Source of the DNA: Helicobacter baculiformis
GTDB taxonomy: Bacteria; Campylobacterota; Campylobacteria; Campylobacterales; Helicobacteraceae
Reading direction: 5' to 3'
DNA: 64,000 nucleotides
NCBI RefSeq assembly: GCF_900197685.1
Contig: NZ_FZMF01000014.1
Coordinates: 1 to 64,000 of the forward strand
Shown here: positions 41,738-51,000 of the stretch, piece after piece
Layout of the letters: every line of letters begins with the position of its first letter
Position numbering within the stretch: position 1 is the stretch's first letter
Program-made: the position numbers and the translations under genes
The notes under the pieces: model-generated
Told to the model about the DNA's origin: nothing
The model's database searches: none
Seen by the model: the letters and a program-made list of their open reading frames with translations, nothing else

Positions 41738-42158
41738 TATAGCCTCCTAGCACTCCGGGTAAATAATCCATCTGTTATGTTAATAGTAGGTTAACTATTC
41801 GTCATATAGTTTAATTTTACAACTCTACTCACTTTCTTTGATTCTCCTAAATCTAGACATAAAATCATAAATTTCACAGGATAAAAAGCCTATAATATCG
41901 GCTTATTCGAAGTTATTATGATGTAGGTACTCCTCTTATCTCTCGCCTTTGGAGACTAAAACACAGATATTTTTTTAGGTGAGTCTTTCAGACTGAAAAA
42001 GCATGCGCCCTGATCTGCAAGATAAAGATAAGAGACCCAACGACACGAATAAGGAAAAAGTTTGTAGGTGATTTTAGTGATCGAGTAGGAGACAAACCAA
42101 TAGACTAATACCACTTCGACGTTTTTGCATTTATCCCAAATACAGCGTTACGCAAAAG
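41738..42158. other. Intergenic region with candidate RNA
   Basis: 421 bases without a protein gene. The first 150 must hold the promoter of the Hop-like gene on the minus strand, which I cannot pinpoint. The rest carries a perfect -10 on the plus strand and self-complementary segments, listed separately. Confidence 0.5.
41891..42126 (+). ncRNA. Candidate structured RNA (unidentified)
   Basis: A TATAAT at 41891-41896 is followed by nested complementary segments: TCGAAGT (41907-41913) with ACTTCGA (42113-42119), CTCTTATC (41933-41940) with GATAAGAG (42027-42034), CAGAT (41964-41968) with ATCTG (42013-42017), AGTCT with AGACT (41982-41994), and GTTTGT (42060-42065) with ACAAAC (42092-42097). 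A T5 run (42122-42126) follows the outermost stem. This would make a rod-like RNA of about 215 bases. It is not recognisable as tmRNA, RNase P or SRP RNA; 6S RNA is possible by size. Weakly supported. Confidence 0.35.
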
Positions 42159-42932
42159 CTACGATTCGGCATATAGATTTTCAATTCCATAGAACCCGGG
42201 TTTTTGAGAAACAAGCCACTTAGCAACTGCAAGTGCCCCCTTAGCGAAGATAGCACGCTCTGTAACAACATGCTTGAGCTCTAAATATTCACCATCTAGG
42301 TAAAACCCTACTGCATGCTTGCCCACTACATCCCCTCCGCGCACACTTGCAAATCCAATTTCATGCTCTTGTCTCTGGGTATTTCTACTGGCTGCACACA
42401 CTTTCGCAAAATCTAAACCTCTTGCTCGGGCGCAACTTTGTCCTAAGCTCAAAGCACTCCCGCTAGGTGCGTCTTTTTTGTAGCGATGATGCGTCTCCAC
42501 AATTTCAATGTCTGCATCTTTTAAGCTCTGTGCCACTAAAGCTACAACCCTATTAAGAACTGCCATGCCTAAAGACATATTAGAAGCGTGCAAAACAGGT
42601 ACATGCTTGCTCAAATCTTGCAAGTCTTCCCATGTCTGTGTGTTTAAGCCTGTCGTACCAGAAAGCAGGGGTAAAGGACGCTTGTGCAAAGCCTCTAAAA
42701 GGGATGGTAAAGCCTGGGGAAGGGAAAAGTCAACCACCAAAGCACAACGGGCTAAAAATTGCTCTAAATCATTGGTTACAAAAGTGCTTTCAGGAAGCAT
42801 CTGCACTAAAGACATGTTAAGGCTCTTGCGTACAAAGACACTGGAGAGACAGAGACTAGAATCCTTCTTAATCTCCTGCACGAGCAACTTTCCCATTCTG
42901 CCGCTTGCTCCAAAAATGCCGATGTTGTACAT
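42159..42932 (-). CDS. dapB: 4-hydroxy-tetrahydrodipicolinate reductase
   Basis: A 257-residue enzyme of lysine/diaminopimelate synthesis: N-terminal GIFGASGRMGKLLVQEI (NAD(P)H site), LLSGTTGLNTQTW, ASNMSLGMAVLNRV, and the catalytic ETHHRYKKDAPSGSALSL. I start it at the Met of MYNIGIFG (42930-42932), which overlaps the trxB stop by one base (TGATG); a longer reading from 42998 lies inside trxB. It is the last gene of the long minus-strand block. Confidence 0.95.
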   Translation of the reverse strand: MYNIGIFGASGRMGKLLVQEIKKDSSLCLSSVFVRKSLNMSLVQMLPESTFVTNDLEQFLARCALVVDFSLPQALPSLLEALHKRPLPLLSGTTGLNTQTWEDLQDLSKHVPVLHASNMSLGMAVLNRVVALVAQSLKDADIEIVETHHRYKKDAPSGSALSLGQSCARARGLDFAKVCAASRNTQRQEHEIGFASVRGGDVVGKHAVGFYLDGEYLELKHVVTERAIFAKGALAVAKWLVSQKPGFYGIENLYAES

Positions 42933-43870
42933 CAGGAGTGCGCGTCCAAATAGGCAATAGCAGAGAGCGCTGCTGTAGCTCCATCGCCAGCAGCACAAAC
43001 AACTTGTTTGGACGCTTGGGCACGCACATCGCCAGCAGCAAACAAGCCAGCCAAATTAGTCTTCATGGATAAGTCCACTATTACAGAGCCGTAGTTATCG
43101 CAAGCACAAAGCATGCTCGCGTCCTCTTGCTTCAAGATTTCTGTATTAACCTCATAACCCACAAAGATAAAGATGCCGGGCACCTTGAGTTCTTGCAAGA
43201 CTCCACTCTGTGTATTCTTAACTAAAAGAGCGTTAACGCCACTTGCATCACCCCGAATTTCTTCTACTACAGCTGGGGTTAAAAACTCAATCTTGGGATT
43301 CTTTTTGGCGTGCTCAATGGTGATAGGTGCAGCTCTAAAGCCCTCACGCCTGTGGATTAAATACACCTTGGAACACATCTTGGTAAGATAAATCGCCTCT
43401 TCTAAAGCAGTATCCCCCCCTCCTAGAACGGCCACTTCCTTGTTCTTGTAGAAAAAGCCATCGCAGGTAGCACAAGTGCTAACTCCTTTACCCCAAAACT
43501 CCGCCTCGCCCTTAATCCCCGTGCGTTTGGGACGACCCCCTGTACTTACAATTACACTTTTAGCCTCTATATATCGTCCATCTTCTAAATGAAGGACATA
43601 ATGCTTTCCTTGCAGATTGAGACGCACTACAGAAACCATTTCATGCTTGAGCCCAAAGCGGAAACACTGCTCCTGCCAAGGCTGCATGAAGTCCATGCCA
43701 CTCACAATCTCCTTAACACCGGGGTAGTTTTCAATCTCACTACTTCCTGTGATCTGCCCCCCCGGCATGCCCTTTTCAAAAAGCACAACATCTTTTAAGC
43801 CTCCCCTTGTGGCATAAAGACCGGCACTCAAACCGGCAGGCCCGCCACCAATAATAGCTAGATCGATCAT
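42932..43870 (-). CDS. trxB: Thioredoxin reductase
   Basis: A 312-residue flavoprotein: FAD site [20 protein letters not shown], redox-active CATCDGFFY (about residues 134-137), NADPH site [15 protein letters not shown], and [24 protein letters not shown]. It reduces TrxA, encoded immediately upstream with ATGA overlap. It supports peroxide defence. Confidence 0.96.
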   Translation of the reverse strand: MIDLAIIGGGPAGLSAGLYATRGGLKDVVLFEKGMPGGQITGSSEIENYPGVKEIVSGMDFMQPWQEQCFRFGLKHEMVSVVRLNLQGKHYVLHLEDGRYIEAKSVIVSTGGRPKRTGIKGEAEFWGKGVSTCATCDGFFYKNKEVAVLGGGDTALEEAIYLTKMCSKVYLIHRREGFRAAPITIEHAKKNPKIEFLTPAVVEEIRGDASGVNALLVKNTQSGVLQELKVPGIFIFVGYEVNTEILKQEDASMLCACDNYGSVIVDLSMKTNLAGLFAAGDVRAQASKQVVCAAGDGATAALSAIAYLDAHS

Positions 43871-44184
43871 AGTAACTTGTCGATATTATCTTTAAGAGCT
43901 TGCTTAGAGAGCGCGCCGACAGTCTGGTTTTGCACTACGCCATCTTTCATGTAAAGTACAGTGGGGATACTCCTAATACCAAACTTGGCAGAAAGCTCTT
44001 CTTGTTCATCAGTGTTAACTTTACAGACCTTCACTCTACCCACATACTCACTAGCAAGCTCGTCAATCACAGGTGCAAGCATTTTACAAGGTCCGCACCA
44101 AGGTGCCCAAAAGTCCACCACAGCCACACCACTGCTAGTTACGCTTTCAAAATTCTCACCTGTAAGTTCAATATAATCTGCCAT
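43867..44184 (-). CDS. trxA: Thioredoxin
   Basis: A 105-residue thioredoxin with [20 protein letters not shown] (CxxC at about 31-34) and the cis-Pro in [12 protein letters not shown]. It is translationally coupled to trxB. Confidence 0.97.
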   Translation of the reverse strand: MADYIELTGENFESVTSSGVAVVDFWAPWCGPCKMLAPVIDELASEYVGRVKVCKVNTDEQEELSAKFGIRSIPTVLYMKDGVVQNQTVGALSKQALKDNIDKLL

Positions 44185-44244
44185 AATCGCTCCTTAAAAT
44201 TAATTGGATTGGCTATTCTATACCACTAAAGATAAAGCCCGCCT

Positions 44245-44589
44245 TTACTCTAAAAACCCGATATTTTCAAGCCATTCAATTGTGTAGTTTTGTAAAGTCC
44301 CCTTGATAAGCACAGCGTCGATACAATAAGGCATTGTCTTAGGATAGGTCTGCCAATAAACCTGAATTGTCTTGACAATACGAGCTAATTTTATGGGTGT
44401 GAGCGCGTAAATGGGCGGTACCTGTTGGCGACTCTTTACCTCCACAAAATGCAAAACGCCCTCTTTGAGCGCGATAATATCAATTTCACCAAAACGACAC
44501 GCAAAATTACGCATCACAATGGTACATCCCTGTTCTCTCAGGTATACGCAGGCTAACTCCTCCGCTTGCAAGCCTTTATGGCGACTCAT
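44245..44589 (-). CDS. YraN/UPF0102 family endonuclease-like protein
   Basis: A 114-residue protein with the family core GLQAEELACVYLREQG, FGEIDIIALKEGVLHFVEVKSRQ, giving the Asp/Glu-x-Lys residues of a PD-(D/E)xK nuclease fold. Its cellular role is unclear. It overlaps the end of hom by 14 bases, as in H. pylori where this gene lies between hom and trxA. Confidence 0.88.
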   Translation of the reverse strand: MSRHKGLQAEELACVYLREQGCTIVMRNFACRFGEIDIIALKEGVLHFVEVKSRQQVPPIYALTPIKLARIVKTIQVYWQTYPKTMPYCIDAVLIKGTLQNYTIEWLENIGFLE

Positions 44590-45778
44590 AGATAGCTAGG
44601 GCGCGCGCATTTTGATGGTTTTGTTGGAAGTGATGCAGTACTTTTTGAACGCGATCTTGTGTGGTGGGCTTGGTAATACAAATGACTTGATTATGTTCTA
44701 CTTGGTAACTATCTAATTGGATAGCATGCGTGTTAAGGATGGAAACGATAGACGTCAAATCTAGAGGATCTAGTCGTAAATAATAAGCGTGAGGCATATC
44801 TGTATAATTATAGGTTAGTGTTTCTAAGGGAGGTGCTGGATTGGGGTTTTTAGCCACCGCCATTAGATCGCTTACCACTGCACTAGCACTCGCTAAGCCC
44901 CCCGCTCCCGCGCCATAAAAGAAAGTTTCGCCCACACAATCCCCAATAATCACCATGCCATTCATCACGCCATCCACTTGGGCTAAAAAATGCGCTTGGG
45001 GGATCAGAGTGGGGCGCACGACGAGTGCCAAACTTTGCCCACAACGCCATGCACTGGCTAAAAGTTTGATGCGATAACCCAAATGCCTAGCATGCTGCAG
45101 GTCTATAGATTCAATACACTCAATACCCTCTAAATAGTTGAGTGTGGGTTGGGTATGGAAAGCTAAAGTAGCTAGAATTGATAATTTATGCGCGCTGTCT
45201 TCTCCACTAAGATCTAAGCTGGGATCGGCTTCTGCATAACCTAAAGCTTGGGCTTGTTGTAAAGCTTGTGTAAAGTGCGCGCCCAGCTCCATCTGATCTA
45301 AAATAAAATTGCTTGTGCCATTTAAAATACCTGCAAGGAAGAGGATTTGATTTGCCCCCAATCCTTCTTTAAGTGCGTTAACAATGGGAAGTCCGCCCCC
45401 TACACTGGCTTCAAAGCCAATAGCTTTTTTGGCAAGACGCTGTAGGGGATGATAATACTCTGCTAGCATAGCCTTGTTGGCAGTAACAAAGGCTTTGTTA
45501 TTCTGAAGAGCGCGTTGCGCAACGCTAAAGGCATCTTGCACCCCGCCCATCAATTCTACAACGATATCGATCTTTGGGTCTTTTAAAATATCCTCGACAC
45601 AATCGCTAAGTGCGAAAGAAAGCGTGCGCTTTTTAGAGAGATCGCGTACCACACCTTTGCGTATTTGTAAGAGACAGCCACAACGCTGTGCAATCCATGT
45701 CTGATTGCGTTCTAAAATCTCCACAACCCCCATACCTACACAACCTAGCCCAATAATGCCGATGTTTAAAGTGCGCAT
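44576..45778 (-). CDS. hom: Homoserine dehydrogenase
   Basis: A 400-residue enzyme: NAD(P) site NIGIIGLGCVGMGVVEIL, VVELMGGVQDAF, VTANKAMLAEY, EASVGGGLPIVNAL, ILNGTSNFILDQM, GYAEADPSLDLSGEDSAHKL; a C-terminal ACT domain (YYLRLDPLDLTSIVSIL) from about residue 325. It reduces aspartate semialdehyde to homoserine for Thr/Met synthesis. Confidence 0.95.
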   Translation of the reverse strand: MRTLNIGIIGLGCVGMGVVEILERNQTWIAQRCGCLLQIRKGVVRDLSKKRTLSFALSDCVEDILKDPKIDIVVELMGGVQDAFSVAQRALQNNKAFVTANKAMLAEYYHPLQRLAKKAIGFEASVGGGLPIVNALKEGLGANQILFLAGILNGTSNFILDQMELGAHFTQALQQAQALGYAEADPSLDLSGEDSAHKLSILATLAFHTQPTLNYLEGIECIESIDLQHARHLGYRIKLLASAWRCGQSLALVVRPTLIPQAHFLAQVDGVMNGMVIIGDCVGETFFYGAGAGGLASASAVVSDLMAVAKNPNPAPPLETLTYNYTDMPHAYYLRLDPLDLTSIVSILNTHAIQLDSYQVEHNQVICITKPTTQDRVQKVLHHFQQNHQNARALAIYESP

Positions 45779-45798
45779 ACAATCCTAAAACCCAATCG

Positions 45799-46305
45799 TC
45801 AGTGCTTACAGCCACATCCACCCCCGCAACACTGCTTAGAATCACCTGGAGCGGGCAACACTTCTTGCTCCAAAGCTTCCCTGAAACCTAAGAGTTTGAT
45901 ATGATAAGTAAGGGTTTTGCCGGCTAAAGGATGGTTGTAGTCTAACATCACCATCTTATCGCTAAAATCTTTCACACTCACTTGTACGCTCTCCTGGTTA
46001 GCGCCTCGTCCAAATAAGGTCATACCCTTTTTTAACTTAATACCCTCAAATTGATCTCTAGGCACTTCTTGTAGGTAATCTGTGCGGTAGTGCCCATAAC
46101 TCTCTTCGGGTGGAATGTCCACAACTAGTGTTTGCCCGATCGTGGCATTCTTAAGTGCTTTTTCCACGCCAGCAATAACATGCCCTGCCCCTAGAACAAA
46201 CTCTAGGGGCTTTTTCCCTAGCGTAGAATCAATAACCTCCTGTGTTTGGGAGTCGATGACTTGGTATTCAATAATAGCTACTTGATGTTTTGTAGATATT
46301 GCCAT
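45799..46305 (-). CDS. slyD: SlyD-type FKBP prolyl isomerase/chaperone
   Basis: A 168-residue protein with an FKBP domain (IDSTLGKKPLEFVLGAGHVIAGVEKAL; VDIPPEESYG) and an insert-in-flap domain (about 70-120), ending in CCGGGCGCKH, a Cys/His-rich tail that in SlyD binds nickel and serves hydrogenase and urease maturation. The tail is shorter than in E. coli. It lies 13 bases after the cpoB-like gene, as in H. pylori. Confidence 0.92.
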   Translation of the reverse strand: MAISTKHQVAIIEYQVIDSQTQEVIDSTLGKKPLEFVLGAGHVIAGVEKALKNATIGQTLVVDIPPEESYGHYRTDYLQEVPRDQFEGIKLKKGMTLFGRGANQESVQVSVKDFSDKMVMLDYNHPLAGKTLTYHIKLLGFREALEQEVLPAPGDSKQCCGGGCGCKH

Positions 46306-46318
46306 AGTAACGTCCTTT

Positions 46319-47290
46319 TTAATTTTGTTTTTCTTTACCTAAAGCGCCCAAAGCTTTTTTACCCTGTTCGCTCTCAGGGTAAAGACTAGAAAGCGAGCGC
46401 AAGAATTTAATGTAGGTGCTATGATCGCCCAAAAATCTAAATGCCCATGCTGTATGCCACAATAAAACGGGCATGTAATCCGCTTTATCCTTAATGAGCG
46501 CACTTTTTTTATATAGAGCAATAGCATCTTTATATTTTTTTTGTAGATACGCTGCTTCGCCAGCCATGTAATAACTATACGCAGATTTGTATGCATTATC
46601 TCCCAGCCAAGCAAAGCGCACTTGCGCTTGATCGAAGCGTTTTTGGCGATAAAATCCTAAGGCTTCTTGAAAAATTTGTGGTTTCTTATCAGGGTCCTTT
46701 TCAAAAGCTATTTCATTTTGTTTTGTATCTGAAACTGCCTGATTCTTCTGCAACATTTTAGCTTGGATACGCGCAAGACTTTTAAGTTTCTTGGCATTAT
46801 CATCTGCTTGTTCTCTAATGGAATCCTGAATAGCTTCTAATTTTGTGGCAAAATCAGTGTTCATTTTGGTGAGTACGGCGTTCATGTCGTTGATCTTTTG
46901 ATCTAGTTGACTTAAGGCATTTTTATTAGCTTCTATTTGGGATTTAAGCGCCTCGATTAGATTTCCTTGCTGCTTAAGCATGCTGTCTTGCATGTCCTGA
47001 GTTGCTTTAAGTGCCTTAAGTGTGTTGTCATGCACATTTAAAGTATCGCTAACTTCCTTGAGTTTAGCCCCCTGCCCTTCAAAAAGACTCCTGAGTCCAT
47101 CCTGATTCTGCAATAGGGTATCTGTTTGACTCTTGAGTGTAGCAATGATGTTTTCTAAATTTTTATTACTAGATTTAAGAGTGCTTAGCTCTTGCTTGGT
47201 CGCTCCACTCTGCAAATCAAAGGCAGAGGGCTCCGCATAAAGCCCTAAAACCCCCCCAACAAGTAAAGCCACATAGCTTATACGCATCAC
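46319..47290 (-). CDS. ybgF: CpoB/YbgF-like periplasmic Tol-Pal accessory protein
   Basis: A 323-residue protein: signal peptide (1 to about 19), a long coiled coil (about 25-190, rich in Gln/Lys/Leu), and C-terminal TPR repeats (EALGFYRQKRFDQAQVRFAWL; GEAAYLQKKYKDAIALYKKS; LRSLSSLYPESEQGKKALGAL). CpoB coordinates wall synthesis with outer membrane constriction via TolA. It overlaps pal by ATGA. Confidence 0.9.
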   Translation of the reverse strand: MMRISYVALLVGGVLGLYAEPSAFDLQSGATKQELSTLKSSNKNLENIIATLKSQTDTLLQNQDGLRSLFEGQGAKLKEVSDTLNVHDNTLKALKATQDMQDSMLKQQGNLIEALKSQIEANKNALSQLDQKINDMNAVLTKMNTDFATKLEAIQDSIREQADDNAKKLKSLARIQAKMLQKNQAVSDTKQNEIAFEKDPDKKPQIFQEALGFYRQKRFDQAQVRFAWLGDNAYKSAYSYYMAGEAAYLQKKYKDAIALYKKSALIKDKADYMPVLLWHTAWAFRFLGDHSTYIKFLRSLSSLYPESEQGKKALGALGKEKQN

Positions 47291-47988
47291 TGCACGACTT
47301 TAATGTCAACCCTTCTATTTTTTTGGTAGCATTCTCTAGTTTTCTCTTGGCAGATGGGCTTGGTTTCCCCAAAACTCACGGTACGGATGCTATCCTGATC
47401 AATACCTTTGAGTACCAAAGCCTGTTTAACGCTCAAAGCACGCTTGTTGCCCAAAGCAAAGTTATATTCACCCGTACCAAATTCGTCTGTATTACCTTCC
47501 AAGAGTACTTTCATTTTATATTCTTGGATTTTTTGTGCACCTTGCTCGACAGCATCCTGCATGTCTGTCCTGATATTGTATTTGTCAAAGTCAAAGTAGA
47601 CTTGACTGACAATACTCCCACTTTTCACTTGCTCGTGAGGGGCTTGGGAAGCGTTATTTACCCCCTCTTCGCTTTCTTCACTCTGCTCATGAGGCGCTTG
47701 TGAGGTGTTATTTTTCCCTTCTTCACTCTGCTCATGAGGCGCTTGTGAGGTGTTATTTTTCCCATGCTCTCCCTCTTCGCTTTCTTCACTCTGCTCATGA
47801 GGCGCTTGTGAACCCTCTTTTTGTGCCCCTTCTGGATGCAGAGTCTTATTCTCTACAGGCTTTTCTTGAGCATTTTGTGCACTTTTGCCTTGCGGGGTTT
47901 TTGGTGCTGGCTTTGCCTTACCACCACTACCACAACCCGTGATCACTAACAACGCTGCCAAAGCCCCCGCTATCGCCCATTTGTTCAT
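47287..47988 (-). CDS. pal: Peptidoglycan-associated lipoprotein Pal with tandem-repeat linker
   Basis: A 233-residue protein. The lipobox LVITGC places the lipidated Cys at 19. An OmpA-like peptidoglycan-binding domain begins near 128 (VYFDFDKYNIR; LLEGNTDEFGTGEYNFALGNKRA; NRRVDI). Between them lies a low-complexity linker of about 105 residues with four copies of SQAPHEQ (starting at residues 60, 81, 96, 114), longer than the H. pylori linker. Pal anchors the outer membrane to peptidoglycan and works with TolB. Confidence 0.95.
   Translation of the reverse strand: MNKWAIAGALAALLVITGCGSGGKAKPAPKTPQGKSAQNAQEKPVENKTLHPEGAQKEGSQAPHEQSEESEEGEHGKNNTSQAPHEQSEEGKNNTSQAPHEQSEESEEGVNNASQAPHEQVKSGSIVSQVYFDFDKYNIRTDMQDAVEQGAQKIQEYKMKVLLEGNTDEFGTGEYNFALGNKRALSVKQALVLKGIDQDSIRTVSFGETKPICQEKTRECYQKNRRVDIKVVQ
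47629..47811 (-). repeat. Tandem repeats coding the Pal linker
   Basis: Four imperfect copies of a 45-66 base unit encoding SQAPHEQSEE followed by SEEGEHGKNNT, GKNNT or SEEGVNNA. The nucleotide copies are near-identical, a sign of recent expansion and likely length variation. Confidence 0.9.
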
Positions 47989-48060
47989 AACTCTCCTTTG
48001 CTACCCATTTTAATAAAGTAAACTCTGATTATATCTTGTTCACGCTTAACATTTTGATAA

Positions 48061-49308
48061 TTACCAATCAAAAGATTGTATCCGCGTATTCTCTAGCGGA
48101 AAGAGGTAGCTCTGATTATAATCGAGCAAAATGACCCCCAAAGCACTTTGTTGCGAGGCTCTCTTCAAAAACATGATTGCCTTACCATCCTGAGAAAAGC
48201 GAGGCATTTGGTTAACTCCGTTGGCTGTTAAACGACGCACATAATCGCTTTTGAGTGTAATGAGATGTAGGTTAAAGACATTTTGCCCATCAGCGTCGCG
48301 GTCTTCACGACTTACATAAACAATATTGTCTCCTGAAGCTGTAACGGAGTCATTATTTTTAGAATAAAAAACAACTTGTTCAATGGGGGCATCAGGCTTA
48401 AGTTTTTTAAGATAGACATTAGGATAGCCGGCACGATCGGAAACAAAAACCATAGCCTTTTCATGATCCACAAAGTTACCTAAGACATCAATGCCTTGAT
48501 AATGCGTTAAACGGGTCTGGCTTTTTTTGATGGTGTCATAAAGAAAGATATCACTTTGACCCTCTGGAGCTAGTGTCATGAGCAATTTGCGACCATCTTG
48601 GCTTACACTAGAGACTGCAGCCATGCCATCGCTCTGAGTGATTACCTCACTATATCCATTGCGTAGATTGTATTTGATAATAGTGGGGTGTCTGAGATAT
48701 TGGGTATAGTAGATTGCGCTTTGATCTGCATTAGCCCACTTGGGGAAGACATTCAGCATGCCGTTTTTGATTATATCTTGTTGATAAGTCAGACTATAGT
48801 CTGCCACGACAATGTTGGTAACTCCAGGCTGGATATACTTAGCAAAGACAACAAAACGTGCCATCCATGCAATAGAAGGGGCTTTAAGCGCATCGTTGAT
48901 GTCAATCGCAACGCGGTGGGCAATGAAGGGGTAGAGCTCCTTTTTGGTGAAGATATAATCTTTAATACCCAAAACACTCTTGTGCGCCACATCATAAAGG
49001 CGCACATTGATCTGCCCCAACTTATCCACGCGCAGACTCACTAAAAGCTTGACCCCTTGTGCGCCCATAGAGCCATAATCGATGCTTTCATCTTGCGCGC
49101 CAACTCCAACCACTTCCGCGTGGTTGCTAATTTTTAGATCAGAAAGCAACATGTTGTAAATTTTAGACAAATAAGGCTCTTGGGCGGAATTTATATAGCG
49201 CACTTCTACTTTAGGCAATCTTTCAATATTTTTGATAATGTCCAGCGTTGCGTCTGCACCCCATACATAAGCTTGAAAATACAGCAAGATAAAGCACAAA
49301 AACCGCAT
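48061..49308 (-). CDS. tolB: Tol-Pal translocation protein TolB
   Basis: A 415-residue periplasmic protein with a signal peptide (about 1-17), an N-terminal alpha/beta domain (LDIIKNIERLPKVEVRY) and a C-terminal beta-propeller with repeated SQDGRKLLMTLAPEGQSDIFLYD- and FSQDGKAIMF-type blades. It interacts with Pal and TolA. It precedes pal by 72 bases, with no clear separate promoter. Confidence 0.92.
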   Translation of the reverse strand: MRFLCFILLYFQAYVWGADATLDIIKNIERLPKVEVRYINSAQEPYLSKIYNMLLSDLKISNHAEVVGVGAQDESIDYGSMGAQGVKLLVSLRVDKLGQINVRLYDVAHKSVLGIKDYIFTKKELYPFIAHRVAIDINDALKAPSIAWMARFVVFAKYIQPGVTNIVVADYSLTYQQDIIKNGMLNVFPKWANADQSAIYYTQYLRHPTIIKYNLRNGYSEVITQSDGMAAVSSVSQDGRKLLMTLAPEGQSDIFLYDTIKKSQTRLTHYQGIDVLGNFVDHEKAMVFVSDRAGYPNVYLKKLKPDAPIEQVVFYSKNNDSVTASGDNIVYVSREDRDADGQNVFNLHLITLKSDYVRRLTANGVNQMPRFSQDGKAIMFLKRASQQSALGVILLDYNQSYLFPLENTRIQSFDW

Positions 49309-49310
49309 AA

Positions 49311-50048
49311 TTAGTCCTTTGTTTTAAAATTCACTTTGAGAGTAATAGTGCCTTTAGGGTAAGGAGGGAATTTTTGTCCTTGCAGAGAAGTCAATAAATT
49401 TTCAATTTCTTGGTTATACGCTGGAAAAGGAGAATATCCTATGATGGCAAAGCTGAACTGCCCCATATCTGAGATAGTGATAAGCGCATACACGGAGGCG
49501 GGTTGTTTAAAACCCAGTTTCCAATGCCCATAGAGAATCCGATAGATTTCTTGAAACCATGCCTGGTATTCTTGCTTATCATTTTTCTCATCTTTGGGCA
49601 CTTGCAAATCGATATTCTTATGTTTTAAAACCTGTAATTGTTCTTGCACGGTGTTAAGACTATCTTTCAGATCCTTAAAAGCTTTTTGATGCTGATTGAA
49701 CCCCATATTTTTAAGCAAGGTTTGCATCTCCTGTATCTCTTTTTTTTGTGGCGTATCCTCTAATTTTTGCGGTTGTGGTTCTGGAACAGAGGAAAAAATA
49801 TCGCTCACCCCGGGTTCTCTAAAAGGAATAGTGGCCGGGCTAGGCGTGGGAGAGACTGGATTTAGCGTAGGGGCTGGCACAGGAGCCGGTGTGGGGAGTG
49901 TATTGATAATAAAATTTACATCCATACTCTCTTCTTGAGAAATTCGTACATCTTCTACACGCTCACCAAGCAACAAAATTAACAATACAGCATAACAAGC
50001 GCAGGCTAAAATTCCCGAACCGATTGCAAGCGTTTTGTTGCCCATCAC
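49311..50048 (-). CDS. tolA: TolA/TonB-like energy transducer
   Basis: A 245-residue protein: one N-terminal membrane helix (about 7-27), a Pro-rich stretch (PTPAPVPAPTLNPVSPTPSP, about 51-70), a coiled coil (about 95-145) and a TonB-C-like domain (WKLGFKQPASVYALITISDMG; PFPAYNQEIENLL; FPPYPKGTITLKVNF). It connects the ExbB/ExbD-type motor to the outer membrane. The position before tolB argues for a TolA role. It overlaps exbD by 4 bases. Confidence 0.88.
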   Translation of the reverse strand: MMGNKTLAIGSGILACACYAVLLILLLGERVEDVRISQEESMDVNFIINTLPTPAPVPAPTLNPVSPTPSPATIPFREPGVSDIFSSVPEPQPQKLEDTPQKKEIQEMQTLLKNMGFNQHQKAFKDLKDSLNTVQEQLQVLKHKNIDLQVPKDEKNDKQEYQAWFQEIYRILYGHWKLGFKQPASVYALITISDMGQFSFAIIGYSPFPAYNQEIENLLTSLQGQKFPPYPKGTITLKVNFKTKD

Positions 50049-50452
50049 GCACTAGTTACTAAAGAAACCTTAAAAAACCCTGCTTCGCGAATATTCTTAA
50101 GCAAGTAGATAATATTCTCATAGGGTAAACGTTTATCTGCACGGACATAAATAGCTGTGCTCTTATCATAATTTCTTGCCAATATCGCAAAAGCGTCATG
50201 AAAGGTGTTATAGGTGTAAACTTTATCGTGAATATAGATTTTACCCTGAATATCCATGCGAATTTCTAAAATATCCCCTTTAGAAGTGCGGGTATTTTTA
50301 GAGCCTTTGGGAAGATTAATTTTTTCTTGATAGGTAATGGTAGGGGTAGCAATCATCAAAATCGCGAGCAAGACGAGCATAATATCCACAAGGGGGGTGA
50401 TATTGAGCTCGGGCTTATCTGCGTCCCAATGCTCCACATCGAACACGATCAT
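50045..50452 (-). CDS. exbD: ExbD/TolR motor subunit
   Basis: A 135-residue protein with one membrane helix near residues 22-40 containing the essential Asp (LNITPLVDIMLVLLAILMIA) and a periplasmic domain. It couples proton flow with ExbB/TolQ and the TolA-like protein. It overlaps both neighbours by four bases. Confidence 0.94.
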   Translation of the reverse strand: MIVFDVEHWDADKPELNITPLVDIMLVLLAILMIATPTITYQEKINLPKGSKNTRTSKGDILEIRMDIQGKIYIHDKVYTYNTFHDAFAILARNYDKSTAIYVRADKRLPYENIIYLLKNIREAGFFKVSLVTSA

Positions 50453-50997
50453 CCCTCCTTAGCGATGAGAAAATCTATTTGCATCTGCACGCAGACAGAG
50501 AGATCGTAAACCTTGCGCTTTAAGATCAAAAAAAACGAATAAGCTGGGATGGCGGTTAAAATCCCAGCAGCCGTAGCCACAAGTGCCTTAGAGATCACCG
50601 GGGCGATCACATCAAAAGAAACCTGCGTCCCCAAACGCCCAAAGGCATCTAAAATCTCCACCACGGTCCCAAATAACCCAATAAAAGGGGCTGTAGACGC
50701 GACAATACTTAATAGCACTAATCCTGTGGTACTATGCTGGAGTACTTGATTTTTCCAAATGAATAAAAGCTCTTTGGAAAAACGCCCTGTACTTTCAAAG
50801 AGCTGGACACTAAGCATGCTAGTGTTGCCTGCCATAAGTGCTTCTAAGGCACGCTGCTCTTTAAGAATACTCGTTCTAATGGCAACATACTTATAAAAAA
50901 ACACCCATAGAGTCAAAATGAAATAAAAAGAAAGACAGGCAAGCACCGCTATGGTTATAAACCCACTTTCATAAACAAAGTGCTGGAGTGAAGCCAC
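50449..50997 (-). CDS. exbB: ExbB/TolQ motor subunit
   Basis: A 182-residue protein with three membrane helices (about 13-33, 98-120, 140-165) and the MotA/TolQ motifs TAPFIGLFGTVVEIL and ISKALVATAAGILTAIPAYSFF. It forms the proton channel with ExbD. It starts three bases after atpC ends, directly continuing the ATP synthase operon. Confidence 0.94.
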   Translation of the reverse strand: MASLQHFVYESGFITIAVLACLSFYFILTLWVFFYKYVAIRTSILKEQRALEALMAGNTSMLSVQLFESTGRFSKELLFIWKNQVLQHSTTGLVLLSIVASTAPFIGLFGTVVEILDAFGRLGTQVSFDVIAPVISKALVATAAGILTAIPAYSFFLILKRKVYDLSVCVQMQIDFLIAKEG

Positions 50998-51000
50998 GCC

